DNA of 64,000 nt from Diphasiastrum complanatum (Eukaryota; Streptophyta; Lycopodiopsida; Lycopodiales; Lycopodiaceae). The notes below the pieces were generated by a model. That model ran no database searches, was not told where the DNA came from, and was given only the letters and a program-made list of their open reading frames with translations. The DNA lies in contig CM055092.1 in the NCBI GenBank assembly GCA_029204225.1, positions 28,045,859 through 28,109,858 of the forward strand. The letters run 5' to 3'. The position numbers and the translations under genes were made by a program. This document shows, in pieces, positions 1 through 10,633 of the stretch (position 1 is its first letter; each line of letters starts with the position of its first letter).

Positions 1-500
1 TTTTGGATTATATGGAGTGGTTTGGCGATGCATAATAGAAAAGTATGACGACATGGCCTCGATGGTCTGATTAAGGAAATGGGTTCCCCTATCGCTAACG
101 AGTTATAAGGGACATCCATATCATGTGATAATGTTTTGGAATAAAAACTTTGTTACAGTCCTAGCATCGTTCTTAACTGTGGGTTCGGCCTCTACCATCT
201 TGGTAGCATAGTCCGTGGCATGAGAATGTAATGTCGACGAGTTTTACAAGTGATCGGTTTGATAGGCCCTCCAAAATCTATCCCCCACTCCTCAAAAGGT
301 GCTAAGGGAATAATTGGAATAAGCGACCAATGCGTCGCGAAGTTGGCTTTCCCCATCCTCTAACATGCATCACATTTTTGAATGAATATTTTAACATCTC
401 TATAGATGGTAGGCCACCAATATTTAGCAAGAAGGATCTTTCTTGCAGTATTTTTAAGAGCATAGCGACCCTCCGAATCTTCCTCATGTAATGCACTTAT
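1..500 (-). pseudogene. gypsy A integrase, zinc-binding and core, broken
   Basis: The integrase would join element cDNA to host DNA. On the minus strand from about 440, a zinc-binding segment reads KYWWPTIYRDVKIFIQKCDAC-like across a frame change. It is followed by DFGGPIKPI and by the core segment containing TVKNDARTVTKFLF and YGCPL. A stop precedes the YGCPL motif, and a frameshift lies between the zinc-binding and core parts. The gene continues past the left edge. Identification rests on domain order with the RT and RNase H just upstream on the same strand. Confidence 0.8.
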
Positions 501-653
501 TACAGCGGTCTTCTCGGTTGGTTCTAAACGTCGGCGGAGACTATCGTCAGCTCCTAATTTATACGGTCTTCTATTTATAATCGTATACGGTCCTACTTTT
601 GAAAGGAAAACATTTTTTTGCTGTTTATTAAAATGTTCAAGATAAATCTGGTC

Positions 654-1120
654 CTATAAAGAATTAATAATGTCCATATAAATTGATGTTTCCGATTTAA
701 TATGCATTATATATTCATCCGAAAATTCATCAGAAATGGGATCAAACTGATTTTTTGTTTGGAGGCGGGATATATAATCAGCATTTTGATGATTCTTGCC
801 TCTTTTTAATTCTACTTCATAATTAAACTCACCTAACAACAATACCATCTAGCTACCCTACCCGAAAGATCAGGTTTATTCACTAAATGTTTCAATGCAT
901 AGTGATCTACATGAAAAACGAAAGGGTATCCTAAAAGATAATGTCTAAATTTCTTTACTGAATAAATCATTCCTAGTGCTTCCCGCTCTATAGCAGATAG
1001 TTCTTTTCTGATGCAGCGAGTTGCCTACCCGCATAATAAATTGGGTAATCTATATTTTGGTCATCTTTCTGACTAAACACTACACCTATTGCAAATGATG
1101 ATGTGTCTACATATACATGA
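654..1120 (-). pseudogene. gypsy A RNase H, broken
   Basis: The RNase H would remove the RNA strand during reverse transcription. On the minus strand, VFSQKDDQN and YPIYYAGRQLAASEKNY lead into EREALGMIYSVKKFRHYLLG and a VDHYALKHLV segment. KRGKNHQNADYISRL then follows, which is the usual end of gypsy RNase H. One frameshift falls just after the SEKNY motif. It sits between the RT thumb and the integrase of the same element. Confidence 0.85.
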
Positions 1121-1126
1121 AACGTT

Positions 1127-2086
1127 TTAGCCCAACTCAATAAACTTTTTTAATAAACTTGTTAAAGGAGTTACTACTATGGCATAATCCTTAATTATCC
1201 TACGATAATATCCTACGTGCCCTAGAAAACCTCTAAGCTCTCGCAGATTAGTTGGTTCTAATAACTCTAAAATCATTTTTACTTTTTCGATGTCGGCTTG
1301 TATACCGTCCTTCAAAATTTTATGTCCTAATAGGATGCCTTCCCTCATCCCGAAATAACACTTGTCTGGATGCAGCTTAAGAAATGTCTCTTGACATCTC
1401 CTCAATGTCTTCTCTAATGCGTCTCAATGGTCTTTAGTTGATGAATAGACACAAAAGTCATCCATGAACATTTCTAAAAACTTTCTTAAATTTTTTTGAA
1501 AAATGTTCGTCATCATACGCTGGAATGTGGCAGGTGCATTACAAAGATCAAAGGGCATTCACGTATACGTCTACGTCCCCCAATCAGTGGTAAAAGTGGA
1601 CTTGGATCTATCTTCCTCTTTGATAAAAACTTGGTTATAACCTGAGAATCCATCTAAAAAGCTATAACGTTCATGACCAGCTACCTGGTCAAGAATAATA
1701 TCTGTATACGGCAGAGGATGATAATCCTTTGCTGTAGCAGCATTTAGTTTTCTAAAATCTTGGCAAACTTTAATCTTGCTTGTCTTCTTCTTAGGTACTA
1801 TAACTATTGGTGACACCCACTCACTGCTTAGAATAGGATATATAATACCCGCTCTAAGACATCTATCTAATTCGTCTTTAACTAACAAGGAATACTTTGG
1901 ATTCAATCTATATTGGCACTGCCTAACAGGTATTGTTCCCTGAATAATATCTATTCTATGTTCACGCCATTCAACTGGTATTCCTATTAAATTGTCCATC
2001 GACCAAGCAAATACGTTTTGGTATGTCTGAAGAAGTAATATATACTCTTCACATTCTTGGTTCGATTGGTGTTTATATAAATTCAA
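1127..2086 (-). pseudogene. gypsy A reverse transcriptase, broken
   Basis: The N-terminal part (1571-2086) carries the fingers and palm: SEWVSPIVIVPKKK, CQDFRKLNAAT, and YSFLDGFSGYNQV with the first catalytic Asp. The catalytic FMDDF box lies near 1460. The connection (1127-1405) includes LHPDKCYFG, LLGHKI and LRELRGFLGHVGYYRRII, which is typical gypsy RT. A stop and frame changes occur between the two halves. A short upstream segment with no recognised fold (2096-2295) belongs to the same polyprotein. Confidence 0.92.
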
Positions 2087-2302
2087 AATTTTACCTTAAT
2101 TAATTTCTATTTCTACATAATCTATTTTATCTACCATCCCTTCAGTCAAGCTTGCTCTAGTTCCACCCAAAACTTCCCTCAACTCGGATGTTGTTGGTAT
2201 TTCCTTATCCTCGTCAATCTCATAGCATTCTATGAAATTGATCCAGGATTCAGTAGGTCTAGCGAAAGGATCACTTACCGTTCTCCATTTACTGAAAGCA
2301 TA

Positions 2303-2833
2303 TTGGACCGACTTGCTGGAATAGAAGCGTACAATTTTTTGGATGGATTTAGTGGTTACAACCAAGTTAAGATCGCACCTACAGATTGTCATAAAATAGT
2401 TTTTGCAACAGAATGGAGAACTTATGCCTATAAAGCTATGTCGTTTGGACTTTGCAACGCACCTAGTTCATTTCAAAGAGTCATGCAATTTGCCTTCAAA
2501 GACTAGTAGAAATTTCTTGAAATCTACTTGGATGATCTCAGAGTCCATAGTGCCGATACAGACCATTTGGACAGTTTGGAAGAAGTATTTGAACGTTGTC
2601 ACAAATACAAAATCTCCTTAAATCCAGAAAGGTGTCAAATTTGGGTCACTCATGGAGTTGTCCTTGGACATGTGATATCAAGACATGGCATTGCCAGGGA
2701 TTATTCCAAGATCAAAGTCATTGTCAAGTTACCGCCGCCAGGAACAATTCAAGGAGTCTACGTGTTTATGGGTCATGCAAATTACTATCAGATATTTACT
2801 CTGTACTTTGCGGATTTAGCAAGACCTATATAG
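2303..2833 (+). pseudogene. gypsy B reverse transcriptase, 5'-truncated
   Basis: The RT palm contains FLDGFSGYNQV, SFGLCNAPSSFQRVM and the catalytic YLDDL box (about 2545). It is followed by LNPERCQIW, VVLGHVISRHGI and a VFMGHANYY connection motif. Two adjacent stops (about 2504) separate the QFAFKD segment from the YLDD part. All RT residues before the FLDGFSG block are missing because the element is truncated at the inverted junction. Confidence 0.88.
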
Positions 2834-2879
2834 AAATTGCCTATTGTACCAATTTGGACAGTAGAGGCATTTGAAGCAT

Positions 2880-3477
2880 TTGAAAAATTGAAAAAAGCTT
2901 TAGCTTTTGCACTGATACTATGAGCTCTAATTTGGACAATTGAGTTTCATGTTCATACTGATGTATCAAAATATGCCATTGGATCAGTTTTGACACTACC
3001 AAGTGAATACAAGGAGGATCATCCTATTAGGTTTGCAAGTCGATAGCTTACAGATCCTGAAAAGAATTATTCGACAACCGAACGTGAAGAGTTGGCCATG
3101 ATTTTTTTTGTTAAGAAGTTTCGACATTATCTATTGGCAACACATTTTGTATTTTATATTGATCATCAACCGTTACTTTATTTGGTACACAAGACATGTA
3201 ACACGAGCATATTGCAAGATGGCTACTTCTATTGACCGAATTTGATTTTCGGGTTGTGGTTCGAAAGGGTAAACAACATTATCTCGTCGACCATGTCTCA
3301 AAGATTGAATCAGCACCAATTAATACTGAAGTGGATGATGAATTACCAGATGCTGCATTGTTTTATGTTGAAGCAGTACCTAAGTGGGTAGCAGATATTG
3401 TTGAATATCTGATGCTAGGCCAACCTAATGATTTCTTGACAAAACTACAAAAGAGACCATTGATTCTTAAGGCATAA
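2880..3477 (+). pseudogene. gypsy B RNase H and linker, broken
   Basis: RNase H motifs are visible as HVHTDVSKYAIGSVL, HPIRFASR, EKNYSTTEREELAM, and VKKFRHYLL followed by YIDHQPLLYLV. A stop interrupts the segment after FASR, and a frame change follows near 3225. The chain then continues as FDFRVVVRKGKQHYLVDHVS, the normal end of the domain, plus an acidic linker. It lies between the RT and integrase of element B. Confidence 0.85.
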
Positions 3478-3543
3478 CCTTATCAATTGATTGCTGGACA
3501 TTTGTATCACCAAGGAATGGATGATATTTTGTGAAGATGTGTT

Positions 3544-4440
3544 TTGCCGCATGAAGTACTTGAACTTATCATGTTTTCACATGATGGCATGGGCGGAGGA
3601 CATTTTTCGACAGATATCATTCTTTGCAAACTTTTACAATCAGAGTGTTGGTGGCCTACACTTCATAAAGATACAAAGAAATATATTCAGTCATGTGATG
3701 TTTGTCAACGAGCATGTCATTCTACACGACAGAATTATGAACCTTTACATCCAGTTTTATTGCAAGCACTGTTCGAGAAATGGGGCCTTGACTATGTTGG
3801 TCCTATTCATCCTGCGACAAGAGTATCTCAAGCTAGATATATCATTGTTCCAACTGATTATATGACCAAGTGGATTGAAACAAAAGCAGTTCGAGTTGCA
3901 GATGCAAAATCCACGGATAAGTTTCTTTATGAGCATATTATTATTAGGTTTGGATGTCCTATTGAGATCGTAAGTGATCGCAAAACACATTTTGTGAATG
4001 AAACAATAAAGTGTCTGTTGAAAGACTTTTTTTTATTATTCATCAGTTTAGTACTCTGTATTACTCAAGGGGTAATGGTCAAGTTGAATCTTTCAACAAG
4101 ATTCTCTACAACATTATGACTAAAAAGTTTCGAAGCAAGTCGTTTTGATTGGGAACATAAACTTCATGCAGCATTGTGGGCATTCTAGACACAACTTATA
4201 AAGGTAGTATGAATCAAACACCATTCCAGCTTGTCTATGGTCAAGATGTAGTTATGCTGATTGAATTCTTGATACATCTTTATGCATAGCAGCAACGGAA
4301 TGGTTGGATGAAGCGAAATTCTTATAGATGTGTAAAACTTTGTGAAACCAGATTGATGGCAGTTCATGCATTAGCAGCAAAGAAAGCCCGCCGTCTCAAG
4401 GCATGGCACGATCACCGTGATTACACAAAAAAGATCTGAA
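3544..4440 (+). pseudogene. gypsy B integrase, broken at C-terminus
   Basis: The HHCC zinc-binding domain is clear: GGHFSTDI with the paired cysteines of CDVCQRAC. The core domain follows with WGLDYVGPI (first Asp), VPTDYMTKWIETKAV, and IEIVSDRKTHFVN (second Asp). A frameshift near 4030 in a T-rich run moves the YYSRGNGQVESFNKI segment, which carries the catalytic Glu, into another frame. Homology fades by 4440. This is the best preserved integrase in the left part of the window. Confidence 0.88.
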
Positions 4441-5555
4441 GAAATGAGATCATCCACCTCAAATTTCTTTATATTGAGTTTGGCGAAGGTTCTTTTCTAG
4501 AGTTACTATCTGTTTTGCGGTTACGCGAATGTTCAGTAACTTACCATTTTGGAAACCTTCTCTGAGCATCTTATAGCCTTTATGAACCTTTGTCGACCTG
4601 CCAGATGGATTTAGAATGCCCAAGTTAGGTTGGACATAGGTTCAGATCTCCAAAATTTGTATTTATTACAGTATCTAGGCGAAGGATGTTCTTAGGCGAA
4701 TGTTAAACCTTCGTTGGATCTTGAAAACCTTCGCTGAATCAAAATGACGGCTATTTGATTGAATCTATCCAAGAGCCTACCATCCATTCCACCGCTCCAC
4801 AACTTCTTGATGGTTGGTAACCTCAAGGAGGGCATTTCATCCCAGATCCTGCACTGCATTGTAGAGTCCAACTACAAGTTAGGATCCAAATCATTAGAGC
4901 CTTATGACTGGTTCAAAACGGTATTTGGAGAGTTGAAGAGAGCTATCAAGAGCAATTCCAAACAATAGTTTTCTTCTGGGCTCCTTCTCTCCTCCCTTGT
5001 TGTTTCGTACTTAGACCACAAAATTCATGGGTTTCATGCTGACTCCGTGTTGTCTGTCTATGAAGACTGACAAGCCGAATCCTCCCAGCAAGCTTCCAGT
5101 TCTCATAGTCGTCGTCATGTACTTAGCGAAGTCGTTGTTCCTGACTCACCTCCTGCGTCATGTCACCGTACTAGGCAAACATCTTCAGCTGTGCTTTCAC
5201 TCCCTACTGCAACTCACACTGAACCGCCTATCTCCAATCCAATGATGCTTCCCTCGCCTCAGCTTTCTCACAGGGTCAGTTTGTGAACATTGGAGGTACC
5301 ATTCCAATCAAAGCTGCCCAAGCCACCTCAACGAGCAATTTCACCAAACACGCAAGCATTTATGGGTATGTTGATGCTTCCAATCTCTTAGGGCTAGATG
5401 AAATTTTTGAGATGCCTCAGAATCTTGGACCCTTTAATTCCCAATCCCTTGGAAAATGATTTGATCATTTTCATGACGCTGCGAATGTTTTTGATTTATC
5501 CTTTCAGATCAGTCAACAAGATCAAGCAGATCAGGCACCAGATACCATCAGGGTC
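4441..5555. other. non-coding repeat-like DNA
   Basis: No gene was recognised. The segment 4470-4740 repeats words such as GCGAAGGTT and ACCTTCGCTG, a theme that returns in the LTR-like repeat at 51530-52290. The longer open frames here (for example 4759-4968 and 5027-5245) show no motif I can name, and they are probably remnants of the untranslated or LTR part of a retroelement. Confidence 0.4.
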
Positions 5556-5559
5556 GTCC

Positions 5560-6163
5560 ATGTAGTTAAATCACCCTCACATTTTGGGAAAATGCAAAAA
5601 ATTGACACTGTTGAAAATAGTTGAACTATTGAACTATGTTGAAGTGTCGCTTTTTGGGAAAAGTTGACACTGTCACATTTTGGGAAAAGTCGACACTGTC
5701 GCATTTCAGAAAAAGCCGACATTGTTAAAAAACATAGTTCATTTCTACAGACTATAGCGACACTTAGTGTATTTCTGTAGACTGTTACGACACTTAGTGT
5801 ATTTCTGCATATTGTTGTGACACTTAGTGTAATTTTGCAAAGTTGTTCTAAATGCTAATTCGTGGAAGTTCTTGAAGATGGCCAGGTCTTCAATGATCTT
5901 CAAATTATTGAACTTAACATTTGAACTTCAAATATGATAGGATTGGTTACCCTTTTCTAGAAATCAGTCGGAAGCCTGTTGTAGATGTTCTTCAAATTAT
6001 TTGGTTGTCTAAGTTATGATTCCTGAAGGTATCAGATGAGCAGACATAGAACCAAAGTTGGTTTCACTTGGCCTAGATCAATGATCAATAAATGTGCAGG
6101 AAGAATCTTGAAATAGAAATTAGTCATTCACCAAGGAGACAACTGTGGACTTAATTTCCAACA
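5560..6163 (-). repeat. LTR-like repeat, TGTTGGAAATTAAG type, copy 1
   Basis: Read on the minus strand, it starts TGTTGGAAATTAAG at 6163. It shares a long stretch with 52088-52290, both ending plus-strand in TTAATTTCCAACA and sharing the segment around GGTTGTCTAAGTTATGATTC. The left part (5570-5730) has degenerate repeats of GACACTGTC plus TTTTGGGAAAA, matching the repeats inside the copia LTRs at 15100-15330 and 20080-20290. It is probably a solo LTR. The left boundary is uncertain and no target duplication was identified. Confidence 0.6.
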
Positions 6164-7000
6164 GTCTGTCTATCTACCCTCGATTTTCGAACATACACTT
6201 CCAAGAGTCAACTTTAAATATAATATTGCAGTACGCAGGACCAAGCTTTTTTGATCCGGGATCAAATTTAATTCAATCCTTACTTCACATGAATGCGCAC
6301 GTCACTGATTCTATATGATAACATATGCACAAGAGATATCTTTACATCATGATTACTCACATCTTTTAAGGTTTCAACTGGTCTTTCCAAAAGACTACTC
6401 ACATAGATTCAAATCTTCAAGGATTTTCTTCAGATAATAACTTCTCCTCTATAAATCCAGTGACTGATCCATAAAAATGTTTCAGTTCCAATTCTCGTTC
6501 ACTCAACTTCGATCCACCAAGATAGCTGAACGCTTTGTTAATAGAGGTGGACATATCGTTTGAAGACGGGTGGTTACGGTGCTAGATGTACATGAAGACT
6601 CATGCATTACCTCCGAAAGTTCTCCTTTCGTTAATTATTTTGCAGATGTGGAGGAAGTTTCCTCTAGAAAAACTGACCGTGAGCCACCTAAACAGGCTGC
6701 TCCATCAGAAATAATTAATCCTTGGCTTCAAGAACTTCGAGCGTTCCAAGTGTTACCCATTCCGTTAATTATCTGTGCAAGTTTATCCATATATAGTTTA
6801 ATCATGTTACTATATCACGGAATCTGCTGAATGTAATGCTTTTGTATAAATATACATACAGAAAACTTGTGTTATCAATCCATCTTGATGTCGTTCGAAA
6901 TCTTTGTTGTTGTCATCTTATTCTTTTACTGCTTTGAATACTTTTCAATTACTAGCGCAAGAATTTGATAACAGTTTTCATGTTGCATAGTCCATTGGAA
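6164..7000. other. no recognisable gene
   Basis: AT-rich sequence. The open frame 6570-6830 (plus) could encode a short peptide ending in a hydrophobic stretch, but it shows no known motif or codon pattern that I can support as a gene. Confidence 0.3.
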
Positions 7001-7006
7001 TTCTCC

Positions 7007-7201
7007 TTATGTCTTTAAAAGGTCCACTAGTACCTCAATCTGTTGTTTAACAAAAGGGATGAATCTTCTAAAGTAGCTAACTCGTCCAAGAAATAATCTA
7101 TGCGAATCTCTAGTTTGTATGCTTCTAAGAAATTTCTTTGAGTCATTTTGAATATTGTTCCTTGAACCCCTGCATAGGATCTTCACCATTAGTAACACCA
7201 C
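7007..7201 (-). pseudogene. gypsy RT connection fragment
   Basis: The minus-strand peptide contains SHRLFLGRVSYFRRFIPFV followed by a leucine-rich tail. This matches the conserved connection of Ty3/gypsy RT (a FLG-x-x-x-Y-x-RRFI pattern). It lies immediately next to a primer-binding-site-like sequence on the same strand (7213-7225), so the whole gag-protease-RT palm region has been deleted between the two. Confidence 0.65.
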
Positions 7202-7212
7202 TTTCGATCTCT

Positions 7213-7225
7213 GGCAACGACGCCA
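7213..7225 (-). promoter_or_regulatory. candidate tRNA-Asp type primer-binding site
   Basis: On the minus strand the sequence reads TGGCGTCGTTGCC, one base different from TGGCGCCGTTGCC, the site known for Athila/Tat gypsy elements that prime from tRNA-Asp. It is embedded in the usual TTTTGGCG context. Its orientation agrees with the gypsy RT scrap at 7007-7201, so an LTR should lie to the right, from about 7235. I could not find the LTR's second copy. Confidence 0.55.
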
Positions 7226-7239
7226 AAATTTAGATCATG

Positions 7240-8134
7240 TTGTAACTCACTGAACTCAATTTTATAGATTTAGATGCAGTACAAATGATATCATTCCTCT
7301 TAAGAATCGAATTAGTGGTTGTTACTTTATATAAAGATCATATATAGTGAAATAGATGTTTAATTGGTCATCAACAAATGTTTAAATCAGAAGCCAATGC
7401 TACCATATATTCAAATTTTAAATGTTTCATCTCAAATATCGATTTGCATAATGCTTCTAATTCATCTACTTTTCTCATACAACCATCTTTGTATGATCAC
7501 TATTGTACTGAATTGATTACCTCACCCAATTGCACAAGCCATAACACTATTCTCATATGGTTCCCATGTTATATATTCGATGGTTCAATTTAATAGTAAG
7601 CAATACACGCAAATGAATCAGAGGATCGACATCTCATCTCATCCTACTGCTCCATCCTCGAACACACAATTGTACTTGATATAAAATAACAAAATTCTCA
7701 CTTAAGTCTGATTTAGATTAGTAGATCTATGTACTGCATCATGCATTCATTTCATTCTACACCAATAAACACTTAAAAAGAATAAAGAGATTTTACTTAA
7801 TGTCCAAACAATCATAAGCAACAATCTTGGAAATGATAAGTAGAAGGAGAGAGAGATTCACCACAACACATATAAGGTTCTCAACACTTCTTCTGTTCAT
7901 TCCATTTCAAACAATTAGGTAAGTACAACGACTCTTTATAGCCTCGTGGCTGAATTCTAGAAGATAACTACCTAACTTAATTTGGTATCGAACTCCATAG
8001 TTCAAGTCTTGGATCGATTTCCTAAATTTGATACATATCGAATTTTACTTAGTAATTTCATCCCAGCCAGAAAACTACTAAAAATCTATTCACTATAATA
8101 AAATCGGCATTACTACTCCCAATGAAGTTAAGTC
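7240..8134. other. possible LTR remnant, AT-rich, no gene
   Basis: This AT-rich DNA lies to the right of the tRNA-Asp-type PBS, where the 5' LTR of a minus-strand gypsy element would be expected. There is no paired repeat in the window to confirm it. No coding features were recognised. Confidence 0.3.
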
Positions 8135-8332
8135 CTAATTCTTAACAAAGATAAAAATATTGAAAACAAGATTAAGTGGGCCTTCACATTGATCCATCTT
8201 AATTATATTTGGTTTAAAAATCCATTTACAACCAATTTCTTTCTTGTTAGATGGAAGATCTGCCAATTTCTTCCAAGGATGTAAATAGTGCATTAGAGAT
8301 GTTACCGACTTCAGCTTGTCTCCCTTTTTCAA
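8135..8332 (-). pseudogene. copia reverse transcriptase N-terminal fragment
   Basis: The minus-strand peptide contains ADLPSNKKEIGCKWIFKPN. This is the very conserved entry to Ty1/copia RT (the LP-x-x-K-x-IGCKWIFK pattern). The expected ARLVARG continuation is lost. A further minus-strand reading frame at 8345-8542 shows no clear motif. It is an isolated scrap with no LTR recognised. Confidence 0.65.
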
Positions 8333-8542
8333 GATAGGTGATCCTCAATGGCTTAGATTTGCTTCTTGAAGAACTTCTTGGAGACAAAATTTCTTGATAT
8401 TCTTCCTCTCCAAATCTCGGGCCATCTCCATCGATGGCTTGAACATACTAAAGATTAAATCCCAACAATTAGCAAAATCCAAATAAACATAAAGATCCAA
8501 ATAAAGCATGAGAGATGGAGAAAGGAAGAAGAGCGAGGACAT

Positions 8543-9112
8543 CCAATTTCAATTGATAGAGCTCAACCTGCTTATTGACATGAATAGTGAATGTTCAATT
8601 GAATGTAAGAATGAACTACAAAGCACTACTCTATAGAGTGGATTTTAGGGCTTTCACCTCAAATCCTATTGGCTAATTGTGAAGATGCATGATCAAGCAA
8701 ACTTGTGGATGCTCCATATAATTTGAAGATATTCCCTTAATAAAAGATTACATCTCTAGTAATTACAACTTTTTCAGTTGAGATTACATAATCCTATAAG
8801 CTTTACTTGAAGAGAAATAACCAAAGAATATGCCTTCCATTGAATTGGGATCTTCTTTTCAATTTAGAGCAAATTAAGATATTCAATATCAAAATCAACA
8901 GAGAGGATGAATTTAGAGAGAACTCACTCGAGATTTGATTAAAGTTGTGTAAATCACAATATGCAAAATAATATTCCTCATTAATAAAAGAATTAAGTGG
9001 GAACTCTATGAGGAAACGGATCAGCCTCCAACCCGCCTCCAACCCGTCTTGACTTGTTTAGCAGGTAGTACAGTAGGTGAAAAATAAATCTTTGATTTGA
9101 ACAGCTATTACA
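8543..9112. other. no recognisable gene
   Basis: AT-rich sequence with a short internal repetition (the words GCCTCCAACCC are repeated near 9025-9045). No coding motif was recognised on either strand. Confidence 0.3.
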
Positions 9113-9184
9113 ACACGTTAATCGCAATTGGTATATTGGTTCAGTACCACACGTTAATGGCAATTGGTATACTCGTTCATTATG
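9113..9184. repeat. 36-bp tandem duplication
   Basis: Two adjacent copies begin ACACGTTAATCGCAATTGG and ACACGTTAATGGCAATTGG. They differ by a few substitutions. This is a local duplication about 0.7 kb upstream of the ZF-HD gene. Confidence 0.85.
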
Positions 9185-9733
9185 GTTCACATCGAGTAAG
9201 AATGGGTAAAGTGCATGAAGAATGGGTGATAACATGTGAAGTGGATTTGCCCAACATTGGTGTGCTCAAGAACCTATAATGGGTTTACATGTGAAAAGGC
9301 CAATATAGTTGCTCCTTAAAAGTTCCTATGCTTTTTTCTTCTCTCTTCAACGTTGTGCATTTTGACCCGTTTGTGCTACTTTTTCTTCTTTTTCTGGGCT
9401 CTAGCTATAGCCGCCTCCCTCTTCCCTTTATGGCTCGGTCTTTCATTGACCCCGCTTTTTATGAACGCACTAAGTAAGCGTTTCGAGACCGAGCTTAGCT
9501 TCACGGTCTAAGCTTGACTCACCTGATTTGAATCCATTATAATCTAAATTGCAGTAATAATTATCCTTTGATGATCGGAGTTTAGTCTGCTTCGGGTTGA
9601 ACATCTTGTGGATCCGGATTTGCTTCGTATTTATTTAATGGCTGATTTATCCTCCTCAGATCGTCATTACACATTATGTGCAATTGAAGCAGATTCGGAG
9701 TATTTGTGTTAATCTGTGTTGGTTGGATCTGCT
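9185..9733. other. upstream region of the ZF-HD gene
   Basis: This non-coding DNA precedes the predicted TATA box. It is less AT-rich than the flanks in places (9400-9500, with CT-rich runs). No gene was seen. It probably contains the proximal promoter, but no specific element other than the TATA box can be supported. Confidence 0.4.
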
Positions 9734-9741
9734 TATAAATA
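9734..9741 (+). promoter_or_regulatory. TATA box of the ZF-HD gene
   Basis: TATAAATA is a strong plant TATA match. It lies 188 bases before the ATG at 9929, which implies a transcription start around 9765-9775 and a 5' leader of about 160 bases. Confidence 0.55.
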
Positions 9742-9928
9742 GTGCCTGCACTTGTGTTGCTTCTCAAATTGTGTTTCTTAATTGCAAAAATACCGGCAGA
9801 TCAGCACAAATCTGTAAAGGCATCATCATATTTGATTACAGGAAAGTTCATCATACTTTTCGTGATGCTTGAACAAAATAATAGAGTTAGTTTGGAAGTT
9901 ATCTTTCAGAAAGATTAGCATTACAAAT

Positions 9929-10633
9929 ATGCAGCTAGGAAGGATTTCAATGCCTATCACTGCTAACCACGCTCCTGCCCTAAAATCTTTTGGAGTCAAG
10001 TTACTAAATGGTGGCAGTGGAACACCGATGGATGACGTGAAAGACTCAAAAGTGATCGGCTACAGGGAATGTCTCAAGAACCATGCGGCTAGCATGGGAG
10101 GCCATGCGACTGACGGATGTGGTGAGTTTATGGCCAGTGGAGCGCAGGGGACTGCCGATGCACTCATCTGTGCCGCTTGTGAATGTCACCGGAATTTTCA
10201 CAGGAGGGAAGTTGAGGCGCCTTCTTGCGATTGCGAGCACATTTCAAACTATGATAATAGCGGATCGATCCCTGTTATACTGCCACTTCGTGCTACTCCG
10301 GGCCCTTCATCGGGCATGGTAGTTGCTAGTACTCATGCTCCTGTAATCGTAACTAGTTTTTCAGAAATAGAGAATAGAGAAGGAGCAGGTTACGTATCCA
10401 GTCCCTCGGCCATAAGAAAAAGGGTCAGAACTAAATTTTCAGCTGAGCAGAAGAAGAGGATGTTGTCTATAGCTGAAAAGCTGGATTGGAAAATTCAGAA
10501 ACATGAGGAAGCAGAAGTGAAGCAGTTTTGCGCTGAAATTGGTGTCAGCTGCCGTGTTCTTAAGGTGTGGATGCACAACAACAGACACACATTACGCGAA
10601 AAAACTGTGCGTGAAGAGATACTGCTGATATGA
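9929..10633 (+). CDS. ZF-HD (zinc finger homeodomain) transcription factor
   Basis: This is an intact, intronless gene for a 234-residue plant-specific transcription factor. Residues about 41-95 form the ZF-HD dimerisation zinc finger (YRECLKNHAASMGGHA, DGCGEFM, and CAACECHRNFHRRE with all expected Cys/His ligands). Residues about 163-222 form the homeodomain (KRVRTKFSAEQKKRM, LDWKIQKHEE, and recognition helix KVWMHNNRHTL). The order and spacing are typical of ZHD proteins, which bind ATTA-core sites as homo- or heterodimers in the nucleus. I start at the ATG at 9929. The frame stays open upstream, but only from a TTG (9869). A second ATG at 9950 is possible. The usual homeodomain NNK is NNR here, a conservative change. 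A long finger-containing protein with no acidic tail argues against a MIF-type short form. It is flanked by repeats and has no operon-like neighbours. Confidence 0.95.
   Translation: MQLGRISMPITANHAPALKSFGVKLLNGGSGTPMDDVKDSKVIGYRECLKNHAASMGGHATDGCGEFMASGAQGTADALICAACECHRNFHRREVEAPSCDCEHISNYDNSGSIPVILPLRATPGPSSGMVVASTHAPVIVTSFSEIENREGAGYVSSPSAIRKRVRTKFSAEQKKRMLSIAEKLDWKIQKHEEAEVKQFCAEIGVSCRVLKVWMHNNRHTLREKTVREEILLI

Larger units (their letters stand above)
1..2295 (-). mobile_element. Ty3/gypsy element A, truncated pol region
   Basis: Reading on the minus strand from about 2295 down to the window edge, the order is a short pre-RT segment, reverse transcriptase (RT), RNase H, integrase zinc-binding domain and integrase core. 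This is the Ty3/gypsy order (RT-RH-INT). The RT active site reads FMDDF, a form common in the Athila/Tat-like branch, although the clade is not proven. Several frameshifts and stops separate the domains, so it is a dead copy. The 3' part lies beyond position 1. The 5' part (gag, protease, LTR) is cut off at the junction with an oppositely oriented element near 2297. Confidence 0.9.
2300..4440 (+). mobile_element. Ty3/gypsy element B, truncated pol region
   Basis: This plus-strand Ty3/gypsy pol remnant begins abruptly in the middle of RT (AGIEAYNFLDGFSGYNQV at about 2310) and runs through RNase H and integrase to about 4440. It lies head to head with element A, and the boundary near 2297 is within a few bases of coding homology on both sides. 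Multiple stops (for example two at about 2504) and frame changes show that it is inactive. No LTR or PBS was recognised at either end. The DNA after 4440 loses coding similarity. Confidence 0.88.

Noticed and set aside
9869-9928. Upstream extension of the ZF-HD reading frame
   Set aside because: The frame is open but starts at TTG, not ATG, and the 20 extra residues do not resemble ZHD proteins. The ATG at 9929 is the first proper start.
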